NCBI GenBank assembly: GCA_012656075.1
Contig: JAAKBF010000048.1
Coordinates: 1 to 64,000, forward strand
DNA from: Phytophthora hibernalis
Taxonomy: Eukaryota; Oomycota; Peronosporomycetes; Peronosporales; Peronosporaceae
DNA: 64,000 nt
Direction: 5' to 3'
Shown here: positions 42,601 through 52,718 of the stretch, in pieces
Layout: every line of letters starts with the position of its first letter
Position numbering within the stretch: the first letter of the stretch is position 1
Notes under the pieces: model-generated
The model's input: the letters and a program-made list of their open reading frames with translations, nothing else
Told to the model about the DNA's origin: nothing
Databases searched by the model: none
Position numbers and translations under genes: made by a program

Positions 42601-43064
42601 GTGTAGGAAATCCAGATTTTGGGTGACCCTACACTAGGAACGCCTAAACTAGACCAGTGGGTACATCGCACTCAAGAGGATCAAGTGGGTACACCGCTGA
42701 GTGGATACATCACTCTCAACAGGGAACGGATTTGATCGGGAACCGCACTTAGCTCGACTCAGCGATAATCGACTCGGCGAAAGTTGAACTCGGCGAAAGT
42801 CGACTTGGCGAGAATATGCATCGAGGAGATATACCAACGGGGGATAAATCAGAATCTGGGCGAAGAGTCGCCGAGAGGTAGGTAAACAGCTCGACACCAA
42901 GGGACGGAGCTGAGCGAAGAGTCGCGGGGAGATCTGTAACGACTACATTTCATTAGATATTTGTATAGGACGGATAGAAGACCATAGGGAGGAGGCCGAA
43001 GGGCTCTCCGAAGACATATAGATAACAATCAGAGCAGAATCTTCCAAGTCCAAGAACACCGTAC
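42601..43064. repeat. relic related to the LTR of element 2
   Basis: From about 42945 to 43060 the order ATTAGATATTTGTATAGGA, then GGCTCTCCGAAGACATA and CAGAATCTTCCAAGTC resembles 43316-43420 inside the intact LTR at lower identity. Upstream, GACTCGGCGAAAGT-type units repeat three times (42755-42805). Probably a piece of an older related LTR. Confidence 0.4.
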
Positions 43065-43936
43065 TGTGGTGTTGGGCTTTGAGCGCTCGGTCGCCAGTCG
43101 GCAAGGTTGCCCTTGTTGAAAGAAGGTGATCAGCGTGCTCCGATTGGCGGATTACATTCCCCGCGCGGCAGCGACCGTAGCAGTTTAGTGACCGAGTCCT
43201 CGGTCGGGTATAATAAATTCCCGGCCGAGAGTACGAACCCTCGTTTGTACCCATTTCAGTTTCGTACCCTCGGTCTTATAGAGCCGGGTACGGGATTACA
43301 TACTGGGATCGGTTCACACTGGATATTTGTAATTAGATATAGGACTAGCTATAGGATTGACTACAGAGGCTCTCAGAGCCATAGATCAACAGAAAAATCA
43401 GCAGTCTTCCCCCAAGTCACCAAGGGTTAAGTCCGTCTTCGGTAAGTCTAGCTAGCTTATCTTAGGGTCTGGATACGCTCGGCTTGTGGGATGCTGGTCA
43501 GCGAGCCCAAGGTACATTGAACCGAGGGTTTGTTGCTGGTCAGTCCAAGAGATTAGAGTGGCCGAGTGTTGGGAGCGACGAGAAGCGTCGTTCGCCATAT
43601 ATTATAGTGGAACCGAGTGTCCCATACATATTTTACTACCCGCCGAGGTTTTACCTTGGCAAACCCGTATTAGGCTCCCTTCCTTCTTAGGGACTGCGGG
43701 GTTCGCGCGAAAGCGCAATATTACATCCTAGCCCTCGCTCGTGGCTAGTGGTGCTGGTTATTGGGTTGGCCTAATACAACCTAGGTGTACAAAGGGTTCA
43801 CATCCAACCCGGCGTAAGGGATCGTTCCTGGTCTTCAGATTTGATCCAACGCTCGTTGACCTGACAAGGGAAGCGAGTGTTGTTGGTGGGACTCATACCA
43901 TTTGTAGTGAGGATTTCTGCGTGATCCTACACGACA
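43065..43936 (+). repeat. 5' LTR of element 2
   Basis: Starts TGTGGTGTTGGGC and ends CTACACGACA, so it has TG..CA ends. Same length as the 3' copy and about 98% identical. The differences cluster at about 43139-43190 and in the last 40 bp. TATA-like TATAATAAAT at about 43209 may be the promoter. Confidence 0.95.
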
Positions 43937-44046
43937 ACCGGTGCCGCGACCCGGGATTGGGAGTGACTTTCTGTGTGTCTTGGTTGTATATAGGTTCTTA
44001 TCCTAACGAGCATTCGAGAGAAGACAAGAGAAGAGGAAGAGAGAAG

Positions 44047-46401
44047 ATGGCGAGAGGAGCGAAGTCAGCGGTACCAGAAACGCCGATGAAGTCGAGCGGA
44101 GGGCGCACCGAGGGTTCGGTGCGGTCCGGTCAACCACTCGCGACACCAAGTACTTTGGAGTCGATCAACGAGCGTTCGGACAGCTTCGACGAGCGGATGG
44201 ACTACTCTGAAGCCAAAGAAGATGACGAAGATGAATACCTGGAAGAAGCGGCAGCGATGTCCGAGGTTTCGGAAGCCGCTACCGTCTCAGTAGGACGTAG
44301 CGGAGGGGTGAGGTCGCTCGCGCGAAACCTCACCGAGGAGTTGGACTCGGCGATCTCCGATCGCTGACGATGACTGAGGACGCGAGTTCTCGGTCGACCG
44401 GCAGTCGGCCTCCAGTTAATGGGGACACTCCGACTGCCAACAAGGTTTGGGAAGATGCATGGAGGTGATGATGACGAAGAGCAAGTGGATGCGGGCCTTT
44501 GCGCCAAAATCAATTCGACAAGCTGTGTGGATGGAACTCGGGACAGAATTGGTCGTCCCAGTGGAATCGTGGAGCATACAACAGGTGGCCGAGGACACAG
44601 TGCAACTGTTCCGTGCTATGGGTTGCGAGCCTCAAGCGCTACTGACCTTCAAGGTTGGACGATCGAAGAAGCCATGCTTTCATTGCGCAAGTGGAAACAG
44701 AAGCTTCGGACGGTTTTCGGTGTGCTGTCTGAGCCGGGCTCTAACCGTCGGACGAGCCTCCCACGCACGACTGAGGGCTGGATCCATCAAGAATCCCGCT
44801 ACCGACAACTCCCAGGCGTCAGCCAGGGAAGTTGGTCGGAACGGGTGTGTTCTCGGCGAAGGGGACCGCTTCGGCGTACTTTCAAGATTCGCACATGGTA
44901 ACGCCTCGGTCAGTGGACCGCACCGAGCGGCTGGCAAAAGGCTTCGAGAGTACACGGACCGCTCCGACGGCGGGCCGAAGTATAGGTCGGACGACGAACC
45001 GACGTTTCGATACGCACGACGACTCCTCGGACGACGACTCGGTCGACGTGGAAGACCGAGGGATGACGTGACTGGAGAATGGGCACGCCAAATCCGTGAG
45101 CTCAGCGCGATGGAGAACGAGAGTTCCATACCGAGGCTTGAAATCGCCACGCACCTCCCGTTGGGTAACATCAAGCCCTATATCGGCCTCCGATATAAGA
45201 GCCAGAAGTCGATGCAATGGCTCCGAGCCTTCATCTATGAGATCAAGGGAAGACACACGCCACCGAATGAATGGTGCATGTCGTTCGAGTTGAGCCTCCA
45301 AGATGGCGCCCTGCATTGGTACCGACAACTCCCGCGGAAGACGAGGCGAACGTGGAAATTGTTGAGTGATGCGTTTATCAAGTTCTACTGTTCCCAATTT
45401 AATCAATCGGCGAAAGCACGGTACTACTCGGCGAGGCGTGAAGAGAAGGAGCATGTTTGCGACTATCTGAACGGGCTAAATGGCTACGCCAGGAACCCTG
45501 GGGTACAATTTGAGCACGGCGGTCGTGAGGCCAAGGTTCATGTTGAACACTTTCTCGATACGTGCGAAGACCGAGCCTTGGAAGAGCATCTGTGTCACGT
45601 GTGGGTCAAGCATATTCACGACCTGGAAGACATAATAAATGATATCCTCCGACACCGCGAGCGGGAAAAGGGACGCGAGTCCTCGGTGCGACTCCCCAAG
45701 GGCCAAGATGAAGGTCGTCGCAGTGACGATGGACGCACCGAGGATTCACGAAACCCCTACCGGCGTGACCGAGAGGATGGTCGTCGTCGGGATGATCGGT
45801 ATCGTGATGACAACCGACGTCGAGACGATCGCCAAAACCGACCGAGGATTACTCTCGCTGAGGAACTGACAGACATGGTCGCTGCGTTGAATGTGGACGG
45901 CTCGGTCGACCCGCGAGGGAACCTGCAGAGGCATCGAGTGGAGGGTATGATGATACCGAGGGTTACGATACGGAGTACTACCCTAGCAGGGGTGACCGAG
46001 GCTCGGACAGGTACTCGGACGACGAATACGCGTCGGATGAAGATCACGGTCACGTGGCTGCCGCGAACGATTCAGAGCGTCGTCATGCCGCCGAAGGAAC
46101 GTTCGCTCGGGCTGACAATCGCTGGCCGAGGGTTGGGAATAACCAATACCCGCACGACCGAGACAACCGAGGTCAAGGCGGACGCGAAGGTCGCCGACAA
46201 TATGGCCCGTGTGCTGCCTGTGGTGGACTCACGCACTCTGCACACTATTGTTTCAAGAGGTGCAAGATGTGCAAGCAAGTCCACGACGTGGGAAAGTGCG
46301 AAGCATTCAACGAGCTTGCGTCTCTTCTGAAGGCGAAGGTGGATAAGAAAGACCTCTCGCCAGAACTTCAAGAATTGGTATATGGGAGTCATTTAAACTA
46401 G
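44047..46401 (+). pseudogene. gag of element 2
   Basis: ATG at 44047 begins an acidic N-terminal segment (MARGAKSAVPETP..) that stops at 44365. The main frame 44447-46330 contains GALHWYRQLPRKTRRTWKLL, FIKFYCSQFNQSAKARYY and EEKEHVCDYLNGLNGYARNP, as in oomycete gypsy gag, then an Arg/Asp-rich stretch. A shift to 46054-46401 yields the zinc knuckles CAACGGLTHSAHYC and CKMCKQVHDVGKC. At least two frame changes. Confidence 0.7.
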
Positions 46402-46689
46402 GCAGCCCGCCAACTGAAACTGGGTTGGTCCCAATCGGGCTGCCACAGTTAGCCGAGCCTGCGCTGGACGCCGACTATCTGTGTGCGTTCACGGGTTCGT
46501 GCAAACGGCCTGATGACTTGAATATGGATTATGTGAAATCGACGGAAAATGGAGAAGAGAGGCGCAAGCCTCGGTGAGAGTGAAGTGAATGTGAAATGCG
46601 AGGAAAAGCTACTGGTACGGTTACCGAGGCTTCAATCGCGAGTATAGCTGTGACCGAGCACGAATCCTGAAGTCTCGGCCAGGCAATCA

Positions 46690-47684
46690 AGTTGTTATCT
46701 GGTGAGAGGATGAGATGGTGGTCGTCCCAGCGCTACGCCAAGTGGAAGCAATTGCGTGCAATGGTAAACGGGGCAGTGGATGACGCGCGAACGAGGATTC
46801 TGCTCGATATTGGAGCGAACGTGAGCGTGATATCAGCTTCCTATGCAAAGAAACTACGCGTGTGGAAGTATCAGACCACGGTCGTAGTCTGGAAGTGAGA
46901 GGAATCAACCCAGGAGTGATGGAGTCGCCGAGCATTCCTTAAGATCACCCTCGGGTGGGAGCGAGTATATGAATTCGAGTTGTGGATTATGGATCATAGC
47001 GGTGGAGTTGATGTTGTCCTCGGCACGGACTTCATGATCCCAGCTGGAGTGCGGTTAGACTTGTTCCATGGCACAGCCCGGTTACCGGATGAAGTAATGG
47101 TCCTCTTGGTGAAGTCCCAGAACGCGGATGACGATCCGGTATACGGTTTACAAGTGGTCGGTGGCCCGACCGAGGATCTGTCAGTCGCCGGACGGGAGTG
47201 GCACGAGTTCAAACTACCTCGACAACGCCCATCTCTGAACACCCACGAGGTGTGGGTTCGCCGGATCGGGAACCTCGTGCCGGCAGTGACGAGGTTTCAT
47301 CGAGGACAGCCAGCGATTATCCGGCTGACTAATGTGTCACCGAGGGTTGCTCACTGTACAAACCACGAATCGGTGGTATTATGGGTACCGCGTGACGATC
47401 TCTCGCAAGGGCGTGGCTACACCCGGCTACGGTCGGCGAAGTACGACGAATGGCAAGTGCTGGGGTGCGCCGAGTGCCGGGATGACACGTTGCTGAAGCG
47501 TGAAAGCAAGCTGTACGAGCGCTGGTTAGCCAGTCAACCACCAGCAGTCGAGCGGCGGGATTATCCGACGCCACTGAAGATTCTTTCCCGACCCGTAACG
47601 CACCTAGATAGGCACCGGGTGGCCCGTCCACCGAGGGTTGAGGAGGGCCGTGTACGGCCGAGTGGGTGCGCCAACCGACAGTAA
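46690..47684 (+). pseudogene. protease region of element 2
   Basis: ARTRILLDIGANVSVISASY has DIG where active retropepsins have DTG or DSG, so the site may be damaged. The second half, VDVVLGTDFMIPAGVRLDLF, continues in another frame after a break near 46900. The linker to RT (47700-48100) is acidic with several stops. Confidence 0.6.
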
Positions 47685-48099
47685 CCGTCACTGTTGCAAC
47701 CTCGGACATGGTGGCTAAGGACATTGGAGCCGAGGAAGGTGAAGGTTCGACCACGTCCGAATCCTCGGACAGGGGTGTCGGCGATGAAATTAACTGTGGG
47801 GCACAGGAGCCCACGGCCACCGAATACTCGGAAGCCCGTCTGGAGTCTGCGTTCGTAGCGCTTATGGCATGCGTTTCAGCTGGCGACGCTGTCGAAATTG
47901 ACGATGCTACTGGTGGTATGGCCGAGCATGTGGCAAACGAAATGGAGTTGACCGATTACGCACTTCCTGCCTGACCTGACCGAAGCTTCGGAGACGGTTT
48001 TGGATTATACAGGACCCAACGTAGTGAACCCGAAGGCCACGTCCTAGCAACAGCGAACATTGATCGACGTGTTGAAGAAGCACGAACAGATCATGATTT

Positions 48100-49925
48100 C
48101 GAGCGGAAATGCTCTGCCACCGCCAGCCTATGGCGTGGTGTGCGATATCGATGTACAGGACACCCTCCGATTAAACAGAGGGCTCGGCGTACACCGCTAA
48201 AGCATCTGATGAAGCTATACGAATAACTGAATAGCTTGTTGAAGGCTCGGTTGGTGGCGTTCTCGGACAACCCTTGGACATCCCCGATTGTGATTGTGTT
48301 GAAGAAGAACGGCGTCGATATTCGCCTGTGCATCGATTACAGGATGGTGAACGCAATCACCGCGATTATGGAGTATGCCATGCCGCTGGTCGACGATTTG
48401 TTAACTGACCTGGAGGCCTATCTGTGGTTCTGCTCCTTAGATGCAGCCAGCGGATTCTGGGCGATAATGATGACGATGAGAGCTCGGAAAATCTCGGCCT
48501 TCGTTTGTGCACTCGGCCATTTTGAGTGGCTGCGTATGCCGTTTGGCCTGAAGAACGCACCGATGATTTACCAACGAATGATTTATAACGCTCAGTGGGG
48601 GTTCGTTCAGCCCAAGGGTGGTTGGAACCAGTTCTTTGAGTTGATGCGATCGGCTGATGCGACCGCTGAAGCAGCAAGAACAGGGGTGACCGACGGTTTT
48701 GCACGACTGTCCGAGGTTTCGACACCTTTTCCGACCAAGTTCGAGGCCGACCACGAGTCCTCGGTGTGTGACGCTCGGCGCTGTGACACAACTGGTGAAT
48801 AGCCCTGTCGCGGATATGTTCTCCATAGGGGAAGCAGATGAATCCTCGTTGGTGCCAGTGTTCAATCGGCGGTCGTTCGTTGACGATATTTGTTTCGGCT
48901 CCGAGACTTTTGACTCTTGTCTAGCCACCCTGGACCGACTACTTCAACGGTTCGCTGAATGTCGGATAAGTGTGAGTTTCACGAAGAGCATTTTCGTACA
49001 GAGCGGAGTGGACTTTCTGTCGCTCGAAGTGTCGGTCGACGGCATTCGGGCCGATCCAAAGAAGTTGAATATAGTGACGGAGCTGCCGTTCCCGTCATCG
49101 AAGAAAGGAATGCAGTCATTCCTCGGTGCGTTGATCTATTACAACAGATTCATCCAAGACTTTGCAGTCTACGGATCCGCCCTGTACCAACTCAAGGATG
49201 AGGATTTCACGCCGGCAGGGAACTCATCCGCGGCTCACCGAAGCTTCGCGGTGCTCCAACAGAAGGTTGCAGACGCACCGATACTACGGCATTTTGACCG
49301 AGCCAAAGAGGTGCACGTGACGTTATTTGCTAATGAGTAGGCTCCGAGTTCCACTCTGATGCAGTACCACGACGACAAGTTACACCCCGTGCAGTTCTGC
49401 GGCCGCGTACTGAAAGACGCCGAGATGAATTACCACCCGGCCGAGAAGGAGGTGTTAGCTTTGCTGTTACTGTTGAAAGTGTTTTACACCCAACTGGTCG
49501 GGCGGACTATACATGTCTACACTCGGTTCTCGACACTGGAGTGGGTACACAAGTCGAAGATATTGTTCGGTCGTACGACCCACTTTGCAGTCATGTTGTG
49601 CCCGTGGCACCTGAAAGTCTACCGAGTCAAGGAACGCGATTGTGCTTTTCTCAGCTACTACAAGCTGGGCTTACCAGCTTTGTTGACCTCGAAGACTCGT
49701 TAGCCCCGGTGACACCACCGTCACGAGGATCGCCGACTGCTCGAATGGATCCACAGTTGCTATACTCATGCCTACCGAGGACTTACAATGGCTGGTGATG
49801 TCTTTTCATGGCCCAGCCAAGACGGAGAAGAATGGCGGGTATGGTAGTTGCTCATGGATATTATGGAAATTACCAGAATGGACGGTAGTGGCGGCTGCGA
49901 GTGCTTATCTCGAGACGCCGCACTG
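48100..49925 (+). pseudogene. reverse transcriptase and start of RNase H of element 2
   Basis: RT: SPIVIVLKKNGVDIRLCIDY, LDAASGFWAIMMTMRARKIS, FEWLRMPFGLKNAPMIYQRM, catalytic FVDDICFGSE, GIRADPKKLNIVTELPFP. A frame break and stop lie at 48798-48802, and a TAG replaces the Trp codon after TLFANE at 49338. The tether domain follows (LHPVQFCGRVLKDAEMNYHP, AEKEVLALLLLLKVFY), then KLPEWTVVAAASAYLE, the first strand region of RNase H, ending at the inversion junction near 49925. Confidence 0.75.
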
Positions 49926-50700
49926 TAACTCAGGCTAGCAGCTTCCTCACCTCGGAGAACGGCTTTGAGGTTTGCCCACCTCATCTCCTCGTCCTGGGCA
50001 GCGGAAATCCCTCGTCTTCGCTCTTCTTGAATGGTTACCGGGTCGACATCGTTTGCATTTGGTGCTCTGACGCTTGCCTCGGTCGTTGGTAGCTCGCTTT
50101 CTGCTTCGTTCTGAGTCTCTGAGGCTGCCTCATCTGCTTCGTCTCGTCGTGTTACGGCATCCTGGCCCATCACCGAGGGATCGCTCGCAAACCGGACACG
50201 CTTCTTCTGTGCTCTCGCTTGTCGACGGGTCGTGACGGTTATGTAATCCGGTACATCCCTCACAAAATCGAAAAAGATTTGTTACAAGGTACTTGGCGGG
50301 CCACACGAGTCCAGGCTAGGTTGACCGACGCTCTCTCGTCGGTGGTCGCTTCATCGAGTGTTGGTGTGGCGACCTCAGGCGAATGCTCGTAGATGACTTC
50401 GTCGATTCGGTTGAGCTCGATTAACTCCGCTTTCCTGGTTTCCGCTGAAACCACGCTGGACTGATTGCTGTTGAGAGCTTCTGTAGCTAACGAGTCTGCA
50501 GCTGCATTGAACTCTCGGACCACGTGGAGATATTTCACCGACCGAAGCTTGGCTGTGAGTTCTCGGTGGTGGTTGAGTTGGACCATCCGAGTTTCCTTCC
50601 GACAGGCCATCACCCCTAGGGAGTGCTGGATTGCGAGTCTCGAGTCTCCCACCACAGCAGCAGCGGTAGCATCGCTCAGGAGACGCTACGGAGGGGTCAT
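49926..50700 (-). mobile_element. inverted internal segment of element 2 (RNase H C-terminus and linker)
   Basis: Reading the minus strand from about 50700: SDATAAAVVGDSRLAIQHSL (the RNase H Asp box), HHRELTAKLRSVKYLHVVRE, FNAAADSLATEALNS, then a long acidic linker (RDVPDYITVTTRRQARAQKK, EEMRWANLKAVLRGEEAAS). This is exactly what should follow the RNase H start that ends at 49925 on the plus strand. The piece is therefore flipped in place, and what came next (integrase) is gone. Confidence 0.75.
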
Positions 50701-50766
50701 GGGATTGGGCTACGACACGCCACGACGCACACTACTTGCAGAAGTTTGTGTCGAGGCGGAGGCAGT

Positions 50767-51638
50767 TGTGGTGTTGGGCTTTGAGCGCTCGGTCGCCAGT
50801 CGGCAAGGTTGCCCTTGTTGAAAGAAGGTGATCAGCGTGCTCTGATTGGCGGGTTACATTCCCGCGCGGCAGTAACCAGGACAGTTTAGTGACCGAGTCC
50901 TCGGTCGGGTATAATAAATTCCCGGCCGAGAGTACGAACCCTCGTTTGTACCCATTTCAGTTTCGTACCCTCGGTCTTATAGAGCCGGGTACGGGATTAC
51001 ATACTGGGATCGGTTCACACTGGATATTTGTAATTAGATATAGGACTAGCTATAGGATTGACTACAGAGGCTCTCAGAGCCATAGATCAACAGAAAAATC
51101 AGCAGTCTTCCCCCAAGTCACCAAGGGTTAAGTCCGTCTTCGGTAAGTCTAGCTAGCTTATCTTAGGGTCTGGATACGCTCGGCTTGTGGGATGCTGGTC
51201 AGCGAGCCCAAGGTACATTGAACCGAGGGTTTGTTGCTGGTCAGTCCAAGAGATTAGAGTGGCCGAGTGTTGGGAGCGACGAGAAGCGTCGTTCGCCATA
51301 TATTATAGTGGAACCGAGTGTCCCATACATATTTTACTACCCGCCGAGGTTTTACCTTGGCAAACCCGTATTAGGCTCCCTTCCTTCTTAGGGACTGCGG
51401 GGTTCGCGCGAAAGCGCAATATTACATCCTAGCCCTCGCTCGTGGCTAGTGGTGCTGGTTATTGGGTTGGCCTAATACAACCTAGGTGTACAAAGGGTTC
51501 ACATCCAACCCGGCGTAAGGGATCGTTCCTGGTCTTCAGATTTGATCCAACGCTCGTTGATCTGACAAGGGAAGCGAGTGTTGTTGGTGGGACTCATACC
51601 ATTCGGTAGAGAGAATTTATGCGTGATCCTACACGACA
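50767..51638 (+). repeat. 3' LTR of element 2
   Basis: Offset from the 5' LTR by 7702 bp. A purine-rich GAGGCGGAGGCAG just upstream (50753-50765) may be the polypurine tract. It abuts the truncated Ulp1-like gene. Confidence 0.95.
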
Positions 51639-52537
51639 AAGGGCAGAGCCTTGATTGAAGACCACAAGTGGCTGGAGCAAGATTGGCGAAAGTTACCTGA
51701 CTCGGACGTGGAACTGTTTGCCAAGGAGAGAAACACTTGGGGGATATCTCAAGATGCCATCCGTGCTCGTCACAGAGTTCTCGCCAACGAGATTATTTCA
51801 ATGTTTACATCAGGCCGACTGCGCACCGATTTTTTGACGCTATCGGACAAAGGAATGATCAGCTTTGAGAACATTGTGGAGGGTCAGTGGTTGGATGTCA
51901 GCCCTATCGACTTCTGTTTGGAAACGATTGGGGCATCGGCGGGAAATAGCTACGTGTTGTCGTCGCTTATGTGGGCTGTGGGATGGCCACATATGCCGAA
52001 AACGTTAATGTGAAACACCAAGTTCATCTTCCACCCCGTGAACTTGAAGGCAAACCACTGGGGTACGTCTGATCTTCACTGGCACTACGAACAAGGCACT
52101 GCGGGCCCACGTTTACATGTACGAATCACTCATTGACGATGGATACCACAAAAAATGGAGACAGTATGGGAGGGCATAGCAAAGGACGAAGATGACGATG
52201 AAAGTGATGGAAAAGAGAGACTTCGTGGCTTCGTAGAGCGGTGGCAGAAGACGTCGATGTCTAGAGTTAAGCTTACGCTTGAGCCAGTCGAGTGGGTTGA
52301 AGTCCCACAACAACCGGACGGGCTAGTTGTGGCGTGCTGGTGGTAGCAGACGCACACAAATATCTTACTGGGAACGGAGACAAAGCGAGCTTCAATGTCT
52401 TCGAGCACGAAGTTAAGGTAATGCGTTTGCGGATGTTGTGGGTGATAATGCACTACTCGCTGGAAATATCTATGTCCATATCCGATACGGTTACGGTGCG
52501 CGAAATCCACCAGAATCTACAACGCGAGCTCAAATAA
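51639..52537 (+). pseudogene. Ulp1-like (C48) cysteine protease, 5' end cut by LTR
   Basis: The frame is already coding at the LTR border (ALIEDHKWLEQDWRKLP) and leads to GMISFENIVEGQWLDVSPID and ETIGASAGNSYVLSSLMWAV. In shifted frames come FHPVNLKANHWGTS, with the catalytic His, and ASCGVLVVADAHKYLTG, with the catalytic Cys preceded by QQPDG. The end is VMRLRMLWVIMHYSLE and a TAA at 52535. Order and motifs fit the Ulp1/SUMO-protease-like proteins abundant in oomycete transposable elements. The N-terminus is missing, and at least three frame changes are needed. Confidence 0.65.
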
Positions 52538-52718
52538 GATTGCAGCTGGATCTGTATTTAACCTTGTAATACAGATCTTTTCCTTGCTAACTCTTTAGTC
52601 TGTTGACCACCATCTCCAGTAGCACTCCAAATTCCATCACATGATCCTGAGTTGCATCTTCTCTCCCCAAAGATTCTGCCAATGCATAACAGCGTTCGTT
52701 TTCGTCTTCAATTAGATA

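Larger units (their letters stand above)
43065..51638 (+). mobile_element. LTR retrotransposon 2 (Ty3/gypsy), 8.6 kb, rearranged
   Basis: Two 872-bp LTRs in direct orientation enclose gag, protease, RT and part of RNase H. The RNase H is interrupted by a segment that reads in the opposite direction, and no integrase is present. The sequence just after the 5' LTR (GGTGCCGCGACCCGGGATT, from 43940) looks like a tRNA primer site. The 5-bp flanks (CGTAC, AAGGG) do not match, so no target-site duplication is visible. Non-autonomous now. Confidence 0.9.

Noticed and set aside
43060..51643. Target-site duplication for LTR element 2
   Set aside because: Flanks CGTAC and AAGGG do not match, nor do shifts of one or two bases.
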